DNA of 11,263 bases from the NCBI GenBank assembly GCA_937926845.1, contig CALBBS010000254.1, positions 1 to 11,263 of the forward strand, in the 5' to 3' direction. The notes beneath the pieces were generated by a model that saw only the letters and a list, made by a program, of their open reading frames with translations, was not told the DNA's origin and ran no database searches. Each line of letters opens with the position of its first letter. Position 1 is the stretch's first letter. The DNA comes from an uncultured Atopobium sp. GTDB taxonomy: Bacteria > Actinomycetota > Coriobacteriia > Coriobacteriales > Atopobiaceae. The position numbers and the translations under genes are program-made. Shown piece by piece: positions 1 through 6,572 of this stretch.

Positions 1-226
1 CGCAATCGAGGCACAGCTCAACGTCACCGTTGATCGTAAGCGCATTGCTCGTAGCGCTGCTATCAAGACCGCTGGTCGCCACAATGTCACCATTGAGCTT
101 TACCGTGACATCACCGCTACCGTCGTTGTTCTTGTTGGCGAGGACGATGCTGCTCCTGCAGAGGAGGAGACCGAGGAGGTTGCCGCTGAGGCAACTGTCG
201 AGGTTGAGGTTGAGTCCGCAGAGTAG
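1..226 (+). CDS. rplI: Ribosomal protein L9, C-terminal part (5' end outside window)
   Basis: The codons in frame from base 2 give 74 residues and a TAG stop at 224-226. The first ~45 residues match the C-terminal domain of bacterial L9: a stretch like IEAQLNVTVDRKRI, then AIKTAGRHNVTIELYRDI and a final beta strand ending VVVLV. L9 binds 23S rRNA in the large ribosomal subunit. After the normal end of the domain the protein continues for about 28 residues dominated by Glu, Ala and Val, an acidic low-complexity tail that E. coli L9 lacks. The next plus-strand gene is dnaB, as in the common rpsF-ssb-rpsR-rplI-dnaB order, which supports the call. A terminator 130 bp downstream separates the two transcripts. 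Confidence 0.93.
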   Translation, partial: AIEAQLNVTVDRKRIARSAAIKTAGRHNVTIELYRDITATVVVLVGEDDAAPAEEETEEVAAEATVEVEVESAE

Positions 227-244
227 TTTTATGCATGCATAAAA
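227..244. repeat. 18-bp perfect palindrome directly after the rplI stop
   Basis: TTTTATGCATGCATAAAA begins on the base after the rplI TAG and is identical to its reverse complement. With no spacer it would form only a short AU-rich hairpin in RNA, or act as a dyad site in DNA. It has no GC-rich stem, so I do not call it a terminator. Confidence 0.6.
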
Positions 245-355
245 CACTGTTCTCCTGCATTTTTTGGTGGTTTATACAATTTCTGCAGTTTTCTACAGAT
301 TTGTAAGCTTTTATAAAAAGCTCAGCCATCTGAAAAGAATGGAATGTTTGTTCGA

Positions 356-395
356 ACCACCCCTTTGTGAAACATAACAAAGGGGTGGTCTTTTT
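356..395 (+). terminator. Rho-independent terminator of the rplI transcript
   Basis: A perfect 13-bp stem, ACCACCCCTTTGT (356-368) with ACAAAGGGGTGGT (377-389), encloses an 8-nt loop and is followed by C and five T (391-395). The T-run lies only on the plus-strand side, so it serves rplI. The 130 bp between the rplI stop and this stem would form a fairly long 3' UTR, which also contains a 7-bp hairpin (AGCTTTT/AAAAGCT, 306-322). Confidence 0.92.
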
Positions 396-432
396 ATGTG
401 TAGACGGAGCGGTATATTTTCTTGTGCTCTAC

Positions 433-508
433 CTGCGGTTATTCAAAATGTTATGTAAAACATATTCACTTAACCTGCGGAATTGTAATTTGATTTGTAT
501 AACCGCAG
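433..508. repeat. Inverted repeat CTGCGGTTAT / ATAACCGCAG upstream of dnaB
   Basis: CTGCGGTTAT at 433-442 and ATAACCGCAG at 499-508 are perfect 10-bp reverse complements, 56 bp apart. A third related copy, AACCTGCGG, lies between them at 472-480, and a small hairpin ATGTT/AACAT sits at 448-463. The same core recurs in the spacer at 8453-8539. This could be a regulator site set, an RNA structure, or a common genomic repeat; the window cannot decide. Confidence 0.55.
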
Positions 509-557
509 ATAAGCAATTGTGTAGAAAATACTACGTGTCGAAAAAAGTCCAAAAAAT

Positions 558-575
558 GTTGAAAACGTTGAAAAC
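558..575. repeat. Tandem GTTGAAAAC x2
   Basis: Two exact adjacent copies of GTTGAAAAC (558-566 and 567-575) lie about 150 bp upstream of the dnaB start. The function is unknown; two copies may be chance in AT-rich DNA. Confidence 0.5.
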
Positions 576-726
576 TTAAGGAAATCCCGCTCAGGGTATG
601 CGAGTTTTGGAAAATCGTGTTGAAGACTTAACTTTTCGAATTTTGCAAGCCAAAATGACTCTTTATTTTTTTGAAAAGTACACTACTATTCAGATTCATT
701 CCCAAAAAACATGATTGGAAAAGACG

Positions 727-2166
727 ATGGCACAAGACTCGTTTGAGATGAATCCTACGCAATTGACGGCCCTAGAGAACGCCTCTATGCCACAAGATTC
801 TGATGCCGAGTTTTCCATTCTTTCTGCAATGATTCTTTCGGAAGAAATCAGAGGAGAGTGCCTCATTAGGCTTTCTTCCGAGGATTTCTATATTCCATCC
901 AATCAAATTATTTTTGAGGCAATTAAGTCCCTGTTTGATAATAACAAGCCAGTAGACCTCATTTCGCTTGCAGACCACCTTAAGAGTAACGGCAAGTTTG
1001 AGCGCGCTGGAGGAGCTGTCCGTTTAGCAGAGCTTGGAAACAACCCACTTGCCATGGTTGGTTGGGAAAACCACGCTGTTATGCTGCACCGTGATACTAC
1101 GCTCAGAAAGATGATTAGTGCTTCTGCAAAGATTTCTGCGCTTGCCTACAACGCTCCAGAAGATACAAAAGAAGTAGTTGACCAGGCAGAAAAGCTCATT
1201 TTTGATGTAACCAACAGAGATGTTCAGCAGTCTGAGCAGGGCATTGAAGACATCATGACAGATCTCTTTGAAGAGCTTCAGCAAAATGCTGGCAAAGATG
1301 CTTCAGAGCTGGGTGTCCAAACCGGATTTGCAACCCTAGATAACCTCTTCCAAGGTCTTCGTCCTGGTCAGATGGTTGTTATCGGCGCTCGTCCTGGTGT
1401 TGGTAAGACTTCTTTTGCTCTCAGCATGGCCTATAACGCCGCAGTTTCCGGTGCAACTGTTGCGCTCTTCTCGCTTGAGATGAGCAAGATTGAGATTGCG
1501 CAGAGACTGTTGGCTTCTGAATCAAAGGTTGATTTGCAGACCATCCGTTCTTCCAACATCAGAAATGAGCAGTGGCCTACCCTTCTGGAGGCAGCAGAGC
1601 GCATTTCTCGCCTTAAAATCATCGTTGATGATACTCCAGGCACAACAGTCACAGAAATCCGCGCAAAAGCCCGCAGAATGCTTAATAAGGCCGAGAAAGG
1701 CGTCATTATCATCGACTACCTCCAGCTGCTTTCTCCACCAGCCGAGAAGGGCCGTGCAGACAGTCGTGCAACTGAGGTTTCTGAGATGTCTCGTGGCATT
1801 AAGATTATGGCTAAAGACCTCAAGGCACCTGTTATTGCACTTTCTCAGCTCAATCGTACGCTTGAGAACAGAAACGGCAAGCGTCCACAGCTTTCTGACC
1901 TGCGTGAGTCCGGCGCAATCGAACAGGATGCAGATATTGTTTTGCTGCTTGACCGCTCACTGAGCGATGAAGAAGCCGCACGCGATGACCGTCCTGATAA
2001 AGACGTTACCAACATTATTGTTGCAAAGAACCGTGCAGGTGCTCTGAGGGATGTTCCTGTTATGTTTATGCCAACATCCACCAAGTTTGTTGAGATCTAC
2101 CAGGGAAATAATTACTCAGAAAGTGAAGCTGCTCAGTACGCGGCAATGGCAAACCCCGCGCATTAA
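727..2166 (+). CDS. dnaB: Replicative DNA helicase DnaB
   Basis: This 479-residue protein is the hexameric 5'-3' helicase that unwinds DNA at the replication fork and interacts with primase. The N-terminal primase-interacting helical domain covers roughly residues 20-125, followed by a linker and a RecA-like motor. Walker A is GARPGVGKT (220-228) and Walker B is VIIIDYLQLL (326-335), followed by LSQLNR, SDLRESGAIEQDAD and AKNRAG (433-438), which carries the Lys and Arg-finger positions. The length is normal for the family and no intein interrupts it. I prefer ATG 727, because GGAAAAG lies 3-9 nt upstream; a TTG at 715 would add four residues but has no ribosome binding site. It follows rplI, as in many bacteria. 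Confidence 0.96.
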   Translation: MAQDSFEMNPTQLTALENASMPQDSDAEFSILSAMILSEEIRGECLIRLSSEDFYIPSNQIIFEAIKSLFDNNKPVDLISLADHLKSNGKFERAGGAVRLAELGNNPLAMVGWENHAVMLHRDTTLRKMISASAKISALAYNAPEDTKEVVDQAEKLIFDVTNRDVQQSEQGIEDIMTDLFEELQQNAGKDASELGVQTGFATLDNLFQGLRPGQMVVIGARPGVGKTSFALSMAYNAAVSGATVALFSLEMSKIEIAQRLLASESKVDLQTIRSSNIRNEQWPTLLEAAERISRLKIIVDDTPGTTVTEIRAKARRMLNKAEKGVIIIDYLQLLSPPAEKGRADSRATEVSEMSRGIKIMAKDLKAPVIALSQLNRTLENRNGKRPQLSDLRESGAIEQDADIVLLLDRSLSDEEAARDDRPDKDVTNIIVAKNRAGALRDVPVMFMPTSTKFVEIYQGNNYSESEAAQYAAMANPAH

Positions 2167-2224
2167 TCGTTTCTTATGTGTGACAAAACCTCTGCGATTC
2201 TGTGCTTTTGTGAGCGCTATTAGA

Positions 2225-2230
2225 TATACT
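2225..2230 (+). promoter_or_regulatory. Candidate -10 box for the purA operon
   Basis: TATACT lies about 78 nt upstream of the purA start, in the 141-bp dnaB-purA gap. No good -35 hexamer sits 16-18 nt upstream (the sequence there is near TGTGCT), so this is only a candidate. There is no obvious terminator after dnaB, so read-through from dnaB is possible. Confidence 0.35.
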
Positions 2231-2236
2231 TATGAA

Positions 2237-2256
2237 GCAACCCCTAAAGAGGTTGC
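2237..2256 (+). promoter_or_regulatory. Possible 5' leader hairpin of purA mRNA
   Basis: GCAACC (2237-2242) pairs with GGTTGC (2251-2256) around an 8-nt loop, and the right arm continues into the palindrome GGTTGCAACC (2251-2260). If the TATACT at 2225 is used, this hairpin would sit at the very 5' end of the transcript. It does not resemble a purine riboswitch that I know. Confidence 0.3.
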
Positions 2257-2307
2257 AACCGTCATGTAATGGTCGTGTTTGTAGATAGCTGCGATAGGGG
2301 AGAACTT

Positions 2308-3588
2308 ATGCCAGCTTCCGTACTTGTTGGTGCTCAGTGGGGAGACGAGGGTAAGGGTAAAGTTACCGACCTCATTTCCGGAGATTTTGACGTTGTTTGC
2401 CGTTACGCAGGTGGTGCAAATGCGGGCCACACGGTAATTGCTGGAGACACAAAGCTTGCGCTTCACCAGGTTCCATCTGGCGTTATGTACGAGAACACCT
2501 ATCCAGTTATTGGTAATGGCTGCATTGTTGACCCAGAGGTTCTTCTCGGCGAGATTGACATGCTGGAGAGCAAGGGTATTTCCTGCGACCTGCTTAAGAT
2601 TTCCGGCAACGCTCACATTGTTATGCCTTATCACAAAGATCTTGATGGCGTGCACGAGAAAAAGCTGGGTAAGAACCTTATTGGTACCACCAAGCGTGGT
2701 GTCGGACCAACGTATATGGACAAGATGAACCGCACTGGCCTGCGTATTCAGGACATGCTTGACGAGAAGATCTTCCGCAAGAAGCTTGAAGCTGCACTTG
2801 AGTACACCAATCCAATCTTGAGCCTTGTGTATGGTCTTCCAACCTATACCGTTGACCAGATTTGCGAGACCTACCTGCCTTATGCAGATCGCATTCGTCC
2901 TTACATTGTTGAGTCTTCTCTCTTCCTCAACGAAGAGCTTGAGGCTGGCAAGAACATTCTCTTCGAGGGTGCTCAGGCAACTATGCTTGATATTGACCAC
3001 GGCACCTACCCCTTTGTTACCTCTTCTAACTGCACCGCTGGTGGCGCAGTTACCGGTTCTGGCGTTGGTCCAACCAACATTGACCGTGTCCTGGGCATTG
3101 CAAAGGCATACCTCACACGCGTTGGCTCTGGTCCATTCCCAACAGAGCTCTTTGACGAGACGGGCGATCTTCTTGGCGAAGTTGGCCATGAGTATGGCGT
3201 TACTACCGGTCGTAAGCGCCGCTGCGGCTGGTATGACGCAGTAGTTGTTAACTACGCGGCTCGCATCAATGGTCTCACTGACCTGGCAATTACCAAGCTT
3301 GACGTTCTTGGCTGCCTGGATGAGATTAAGGTATGCGTTGCTTATGAGTGCGACGGCAAGATTTACAAGACCGTCCCAGAGCACCAGAGCGTCTTCTATC
3401 ACGCAAAGCCTGTGTATGAGACTCTTCCTGGCTGGAAGTGTGATATCTCTAACGTTCGTAACTTCTACCAGCTGCCTCGTGAGGCTAAGGACTACATTGA
3501 CTTCCTGGAGCAACTTGCTGGTGTACGCGTTTCTATCATCACCGTTGGTCCAGATCGTGAGCAGACAATCGACCGCTACTGGAGGTAA
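2308..3588 (+). CDS. purA: Adenylosuccinate synthetase
   Basis: PurA joins IMP and aspartate using GTP to make adenylosuccinate, the first committed step to AMP. The 426-residue product is full length. It opens with ASVLVGAQWGDEGKGK, placing the catalytic Asp at 13 and the catalytic His at 41 (GGANAGHT), the same positions as in E. coli. GTTKRGVGPTYMDK, TTGRKRRCGWYDAV and TKLDVL are also present. I chose ATG 2308 because GGGGAG ends 5 nt upstream and the protein then starts as family members do; a frame-open ATG at 2269 would add 13 unconserved residues. Its last codons contain the GGAGG that serves the next gene, which starts 3 nt after the stop, so the two are probably translationally linked. 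Confidence 0.96.
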   Translation: MPASVLVGAQWGDEGKGKVTDLISGDFDVVCRYAGGANAGHTVIAGDTKLALHQVPSGVMYENTYPVIGNGCIVDPEVLLGEIDMLESKGISCDLLKISGNAHIVMPYHKDLDGVHEKKLGKNLIGTTKRGVGPTYMDKMNRTGLRIQDMLDEKIFRKKLEAALEYTNPILSLVYGLPTYTVDQICETYLPYADRIRPYIVESSLFLNEELEAGKNILFEGAQATMLDIDHGTYPFVTSSNCTAGGAVTGSGVGPTNIDRVLGIAKAYLTRVGSGPFPTELFDETGDLLGEVGHEYGVTTGRKRRCGWYDAVVVNYAARINGLTDLAITKLDVLGCLDEIKVCVAYECDGKIYKTVPEHQSVFYHAKPVYETLPGWKCDISNVRNFYQLPREAKDYIDFLEQLAGVRVSIITVGPDREQTIDRYWR

Positions 3589-3591
3589 CCC

Positions 3592-5706
3592 GTGGCGTCT
3601 TCGGACTGCTCAACTTTTGCAATAGTTTGCGATAACCCCTGTGGGCTTGAAGCTTCCCAGCTTGAAGCCCTGGGGGTTTCTGTAATACCTGGAGCTCTGA
3701 GTTCAGATGCTGACCAGGTAGGCGAGTTTTACCGAGGCATTTTTGAGTCAGGAACTCAAAAGATCCTCTCGCTCCATGTGTATTCAGATTTTTCTGACTC
3801 GCTTCTTACAGCAAAAAAGGCTTGTCAGAACAATCCTGATATTTCAAGCTCAATTTGCCTGGTAGATAGCGGAAATATGCCCACTGCTATGGGAATCATG
3901 CTTGAGCGCTTAAGTGTGGCAAGAAAGTCTGGAGCTTCATTTGAAGCTGCTTGCGCGTATGCACAAGAGCTTGCTGAGGTAGTTGCCACAATGTACATTG
4001 CAATGAACAAGGTTGTCCTTCATAAAAGCAAGGACAAACGCCCCAGACTTTCGTTGCGACTTCGACTTGAGCGTTTGCATAGGCGCATCTCAAACGATAT
4101 GTATTTGTATCGTTTGGTTGGCGGAAGGTGCACAGAGGTTGCTCGTTCATCGGATTTTACCGATCTAGCAGCAAGAATTTCTCGCCTTATGAGTGCTTGT
4201 TTTGTAAAGCGCGGCGAGCTCAAATACGTAGTGATTTCAAGTGGCGAGAAACGCATAGAAAAGCATCTCAAAAAGCCGCTTAAAACCAATGAATATGATG
4301 CAGAATGTATTGCAGAAAGACTTGCTTCCCCTGAGTTTAAAAAACATCTTGGAGAAGGCGCTGTTGGCGTTGCTTGTATCCCAAAGGCGTTGTATCAGAA
4401 GGCTGGAGTACTTATGAATGACACCGTTGATATTTTGTTGCTTGGCGCAGGTGGTCGTGAGCACGCTCTCTTAACTAAGCTGCAAGAATCGCCTCGTGCA
4501 GGAAAAATTTACGTTGCTCCAGGTAATGGCGGCATGGCTACCCAGGCAGAGATTGCTCCTATTGATCAAAATAACTCTGATGAGGTTGTTGCTTTTGCCA
4601 AGGAAAAGGGCATCAATCTGGTAGTTATTGGCCCTGAGGCACCTCTTGTTGTGGGTGTTGCAGACGCTGTTCGTCAGGCCGGTATTGCATGCTTTGGTCC
4701 TAACCAAAACGCAGCCCAGATGGAGGGCTCAAAAGCGTTTGCCAAGGGTGTTATGGAGCGAGCAAACGTTCCAACTGCTGCATGGAAGTCTTTCACAGAC
4801 CAGGCGTCTTGTGAGGCGTATGTTCGTCACATCGGTGCGCCTGTTGTTGTTAAGGCAGACGGTCTTGCTGCAGGTAAGGGTGTTATTGTTGCAACTGAGC
4901 TTGAGCAGGCCCTCGAAGGCGTCCGCGAGTGTTTCTCGGGTCACTTTGGCGATGCAGGAGCAACCGTTGTTGTCGAGGAGTTCCTTGAGGGACCAGAGTG
5001 CTCACTACTTGCGTTGACTGATGGAACGTACGTTGTTCCGTTGGCAACAGCCCAGGATCACAAGCGCGCTTATGACGACGATAGGGGACCTAACACCGGT
5101 GGCATGGGCGTCTATTCTCCTGTTCCGTTTGTGACTGATGAAGAACTTTCCCAGATGATTGCCATTGAGCAGCGCGTTGTTGACCAGCTCAAAAAAGAGG
5201 GTATCAACTATTCTGGCTGCCTTTATGGTGGATTTATGCTGACCAAAGATGGCCCTAAGGTTCTTGAATTTAACGCTCGCTTTGGCGATCCAGAGACTCA
5301 GGTTGTACTGCCTCGTCTCCAGGGTGATTTGGTTTCAATTTTGATGGCTTGTGATAACGGTACCCTCCGTCATCAGCAGGTTTCCTGGTCTGATACAGTG
5401 GCTGTTTCTGTTGTTCTGGCAAGTGCCGGATATCCTGGTTCTTACGAGAAGGGCAAGGAGATTACCGGTATTGAGGCTGCTCAGCAGCTTGAGGGCGTTT
5501 CTGTTTATCACGCCGGAACTGCTCAGACCGAGGACGGAAAGATTGTCACAGCAGGCGGCCGTGTGCTTAACGTTACTGCGCTTGCGCCAACTTTTGAGGA
5601 AGCCCGCGCTCGCGCATACGAGGCTTGCGACCTTATTAGCTTTGAAGGCAAGCAGCTCAGGCACGATATTGGACTCAAGGCTCTTCAAGGTCGTCCAGAA
5701 AAATAG
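3592..5706 (+). CDS. purD: DegV-like domain fused to phosphoribosylamine-glycine ligase (GAR synthetase)
   Basis: One uninterrupted frame of 704 residues starts at GTG 3592, with GGAGG (3581-3585) inside the end of purA. Residues 275-704 are a complete PurD, which ligates glycine to phosphoribosylamine with ATP in step two of purine synthesis: LLLGAGGREHAL, APGNGGMA, GPEAPLVVGV, ATP-grasp VVVKADGLAAGKGV (Lys421), GPNTGGMGVYSP, and metal ligands in LEFNARFGDPE (Glu559, Asn561). Residues 7-270 look like a degenerate DegV (fatty-acid-binding) domain: FAIVCDNPCGL where DegV has TDS, SDFSDSLLTAKKA in place of SGTYQSA, and LVDSGNMPTAMGIML. The GGRI segment and the C-terminal His motif are absent. 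Met275 has its own ribosome binding site, so a separate PurD may also be made. The PurD call is firm; the DegV call is moderate. Confidence 0.9.
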   Translation: MASSDCSTFAIVCDNPCGLEASQLEALGVSVIPGALSSDADQVGEFYRGIFESGTQKILSLHVYSDFSDSLLTAKKACQNNPDISSSICLVDSGNMPTAMGIMLERLSVARKSGASFEAACAYAQELAEVVATMYIAMNKVVLHKSKDKRPRLSLRLRLERLHRRISNDMYLYRLVGGRCTEVARSSDFTDLAARISRLMSACFVKRGELKYVVISSGEKRIEKHLKKPLKTNEYDAECIAERLASPEFKKHLGEGAVGVACIPKALYQKAGVLMNDTVDILLLGAGGREHALLTKLQESPRAGKIYVAPGNGGMATQAEIAPIDQNNSDEVVAFAKEKGINLVVIGPEAPLVVGVADAVRQAGIACFGPNQNAAQMEGSKAFAKGVMERANVPTAAWKSFTDQASCEAYVRHIGAPVVVKADGLAAGKGVIVATELEQALEGVRECFSGHFGDAGATVVVEEFLEGPECSLLALTDGTYVVPLATAQDHKRAYDDDRGPNTGGMGVYSPVPFVTDEELSQMIAIEQRVVDQLKKEGINYSGCLYGGFMLTKDGPKVLEFNARFGDPETQVVLPRLQGDLVSILMACDNGTLRHQQVSWSDTVAVSVVLASAGYPGSYEKGKEITGIEAAQQLEGVSVYHAGTAQTEDGKIVTAGGRVLNVTALAPTFEEARARAYEACDLISFEGKQLRHDIGLKALQGRPEK
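4405..4416 (+). promoter_or_regulatory. Internal ribosome binding site and ATG for stand-alone PurD
   Basis: GGAG at 4405-4408 precedes ATG 4414 by 5 nt. The ATG is in frame with the upstream DegV-like region and starts MNDTVDILLLGAGGREHAL, exactly where free PurD proteins begin, giving 430 residues. No stop codon separates the two parts, so the full frame encodes a fusion, but internal initiation could yield PurD alone as well. Confidence 0.55.
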
Positions 5707-5720
5707 TTAGGTTAGCGCTT

Positions 5721-6566
5721 ATGGCAAATCAAAATGACGAGAAAACCAACGTACAGGATGGTGCTTGGACCAGCAATCAAGACAACTCTCAGTTTAGTGA
5801 TGTGTTTGATGATATGCAGTCTGCTGAGCCAGAGATTCTTGATGCTGACATGCAGGTAACTCCAGAGGTATTTGATTCTGCTCGCAATGATTTGCACTCG
5901 GCAGTTGATTCGCTTACCTACGACGGTGAGCGTGTTGCTGTAGGCGATGCTGCCTACCATCATTCTGGGGAGCCACAAAAGCGCAGCTTTGTTGCAGGTA
6001 CAGAGGATACGCGTGATGCTTCTCTAGAAGAGAAGCCACTTTCTGAAGATACCGTTTGGGTTGGTCGCATTTTCGATGTGAATCGTCTGCGCGTTTCTCT
6101 TCCTGACGGTCGTACTGCTCTTCGTGATGTTGTGCGTCATCCTGGTGCTGTGGCTATCGTTGCATTGACTGATGAGGGTAGAATTTGTCTGGTTCGTCAG
6201 TACCGAACTGCGCTTGGTCGCGTAACAGTTGAGCTGCCTGCAGGAAAGCTTGATCCAGGCGAGGATCCTCTTGATTGCGCTCACCGTGAGTTGCTGGAAG
6301 AGACCGGAATGAAGGCGGGAAAGATGGCTTTTCTCACTACTACCGCCACTTCCGATGGATTTACTGACGAGCTTATTCACCTCTATATGGCAACTGAGTT
6401 GACCTTTGAGGGATCAGACCCAGATGCCGACGAATTTATTAACGTGGATCTTGTTCCACTATCTGAGCTGGTAGACGCTGTTCTCGATGGCAAAATCGAG
6501 GACGCAAAGACTATCATTGGAGCTCTTATCTGCGATTCAATTTCACACCGATTGCCTATGGAGTAA
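5721..6566 (+). CDS. NUDIX hydrolase, ADP-ribose pyrophosphatase type, with long N-terminal extension
   Basis: The 281-residue protein carries a complete Nudix box at residues 175-197: GKLDPGE, seven residues, then RELLEETGM. Preceding strands (TVWVGRIFDVNRLRVSLPDG, HPGAVAIVAL, CLVRQYRTALGRVTVELPAGKLDPGE) match the ADP-ribose pyrophosphatase group, which cleaves ADP-ribose to AMP and ribose 5-phosphate with Mg2+. The substrate is inferred from the subgroup. The first ~108 residues are acidic, Asp/Gln/Ser-rich and probably disordered; family members are usually about 180-210 residues, so this extension is unusual. The ribosome binding site is weak (AGG 9 nt before ATG 5721), and a later start inside the extension cannot be excluded. 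It follows purD by 14 nt. Confidence 0.9.
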   Translation: MANQNDEKTNVQDGAWTSNQDNSQFSDVFDDMQSAEPEILDADMQVTPEVFDSARNDLHSAVDSLTYDGERVAVGDAAYHHSGEPQKRSFVAGTEDTRDASLEEKPLSEDTVWVGRIFDVNRLRVSLPDGRTALRDVVRHPGAVAIVALTDEGRICLVRQYRTALGRVTVELPAGKLDPGEDPLDCAHRELLEETGMKAGKMAFLTTTATSDGFTDELIHLYMATELTFEGSDPDADEFINVDLVPLSELVDAVLDGKIEDAKTIIGALICDSISHRLPME

Positions 6567-6572
6567 TTACGC

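Larger units (their letters stand above)
396..726 (+). promoter_or_regulatory. AT-rich upstream region of dnaB
   Basis: About 330 bp lie between the rplI terminator and dnaB with no convincing gene; the ORFs here begin inside the terminator stem and lack a ribosome binding site. The dnaB promoter should be in it, because the terminator isolates dnaB from rplI. No strong -35/-10 pair stands out. The region has several repeats: an inverted pair at 433-442/499-508, a tandem 9-mer at 558-575, and nested arms AAAACT (571-576)/AGTTTT (603-608) around a CCC-GCTCA-GGG mini-hairpin. I see no DnaA boxes of the TTATCCACA type. Confidence 0.5.

Noticed and set aside
340..368. TTCGAACC resembling a tRNA T-loop
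   Set aside because: No acceptor, D-arm or anticodon arm can be built around it, and its bases belong to the terminator stem.
367..579. 70-codon plus-strand frame upstream of dnaB
   Set aside because: It starts inside the terminator stem, has no ribosome binding site, and its product has no recognisable feature.
2237..2307. Purine riboswitch before purA
   Set aside because: Only one short hairpin is present; the three-way junction and conserved loop sequences of the known classes are not seen.
2230..3513. 427-codon open frame on the minus strand across purA
   Set aside because: It lies fully antisense to a certain purA, its product is compositionally odd (rich in Asn, Val and Cys with no motif), and it reflects purA codon bias.
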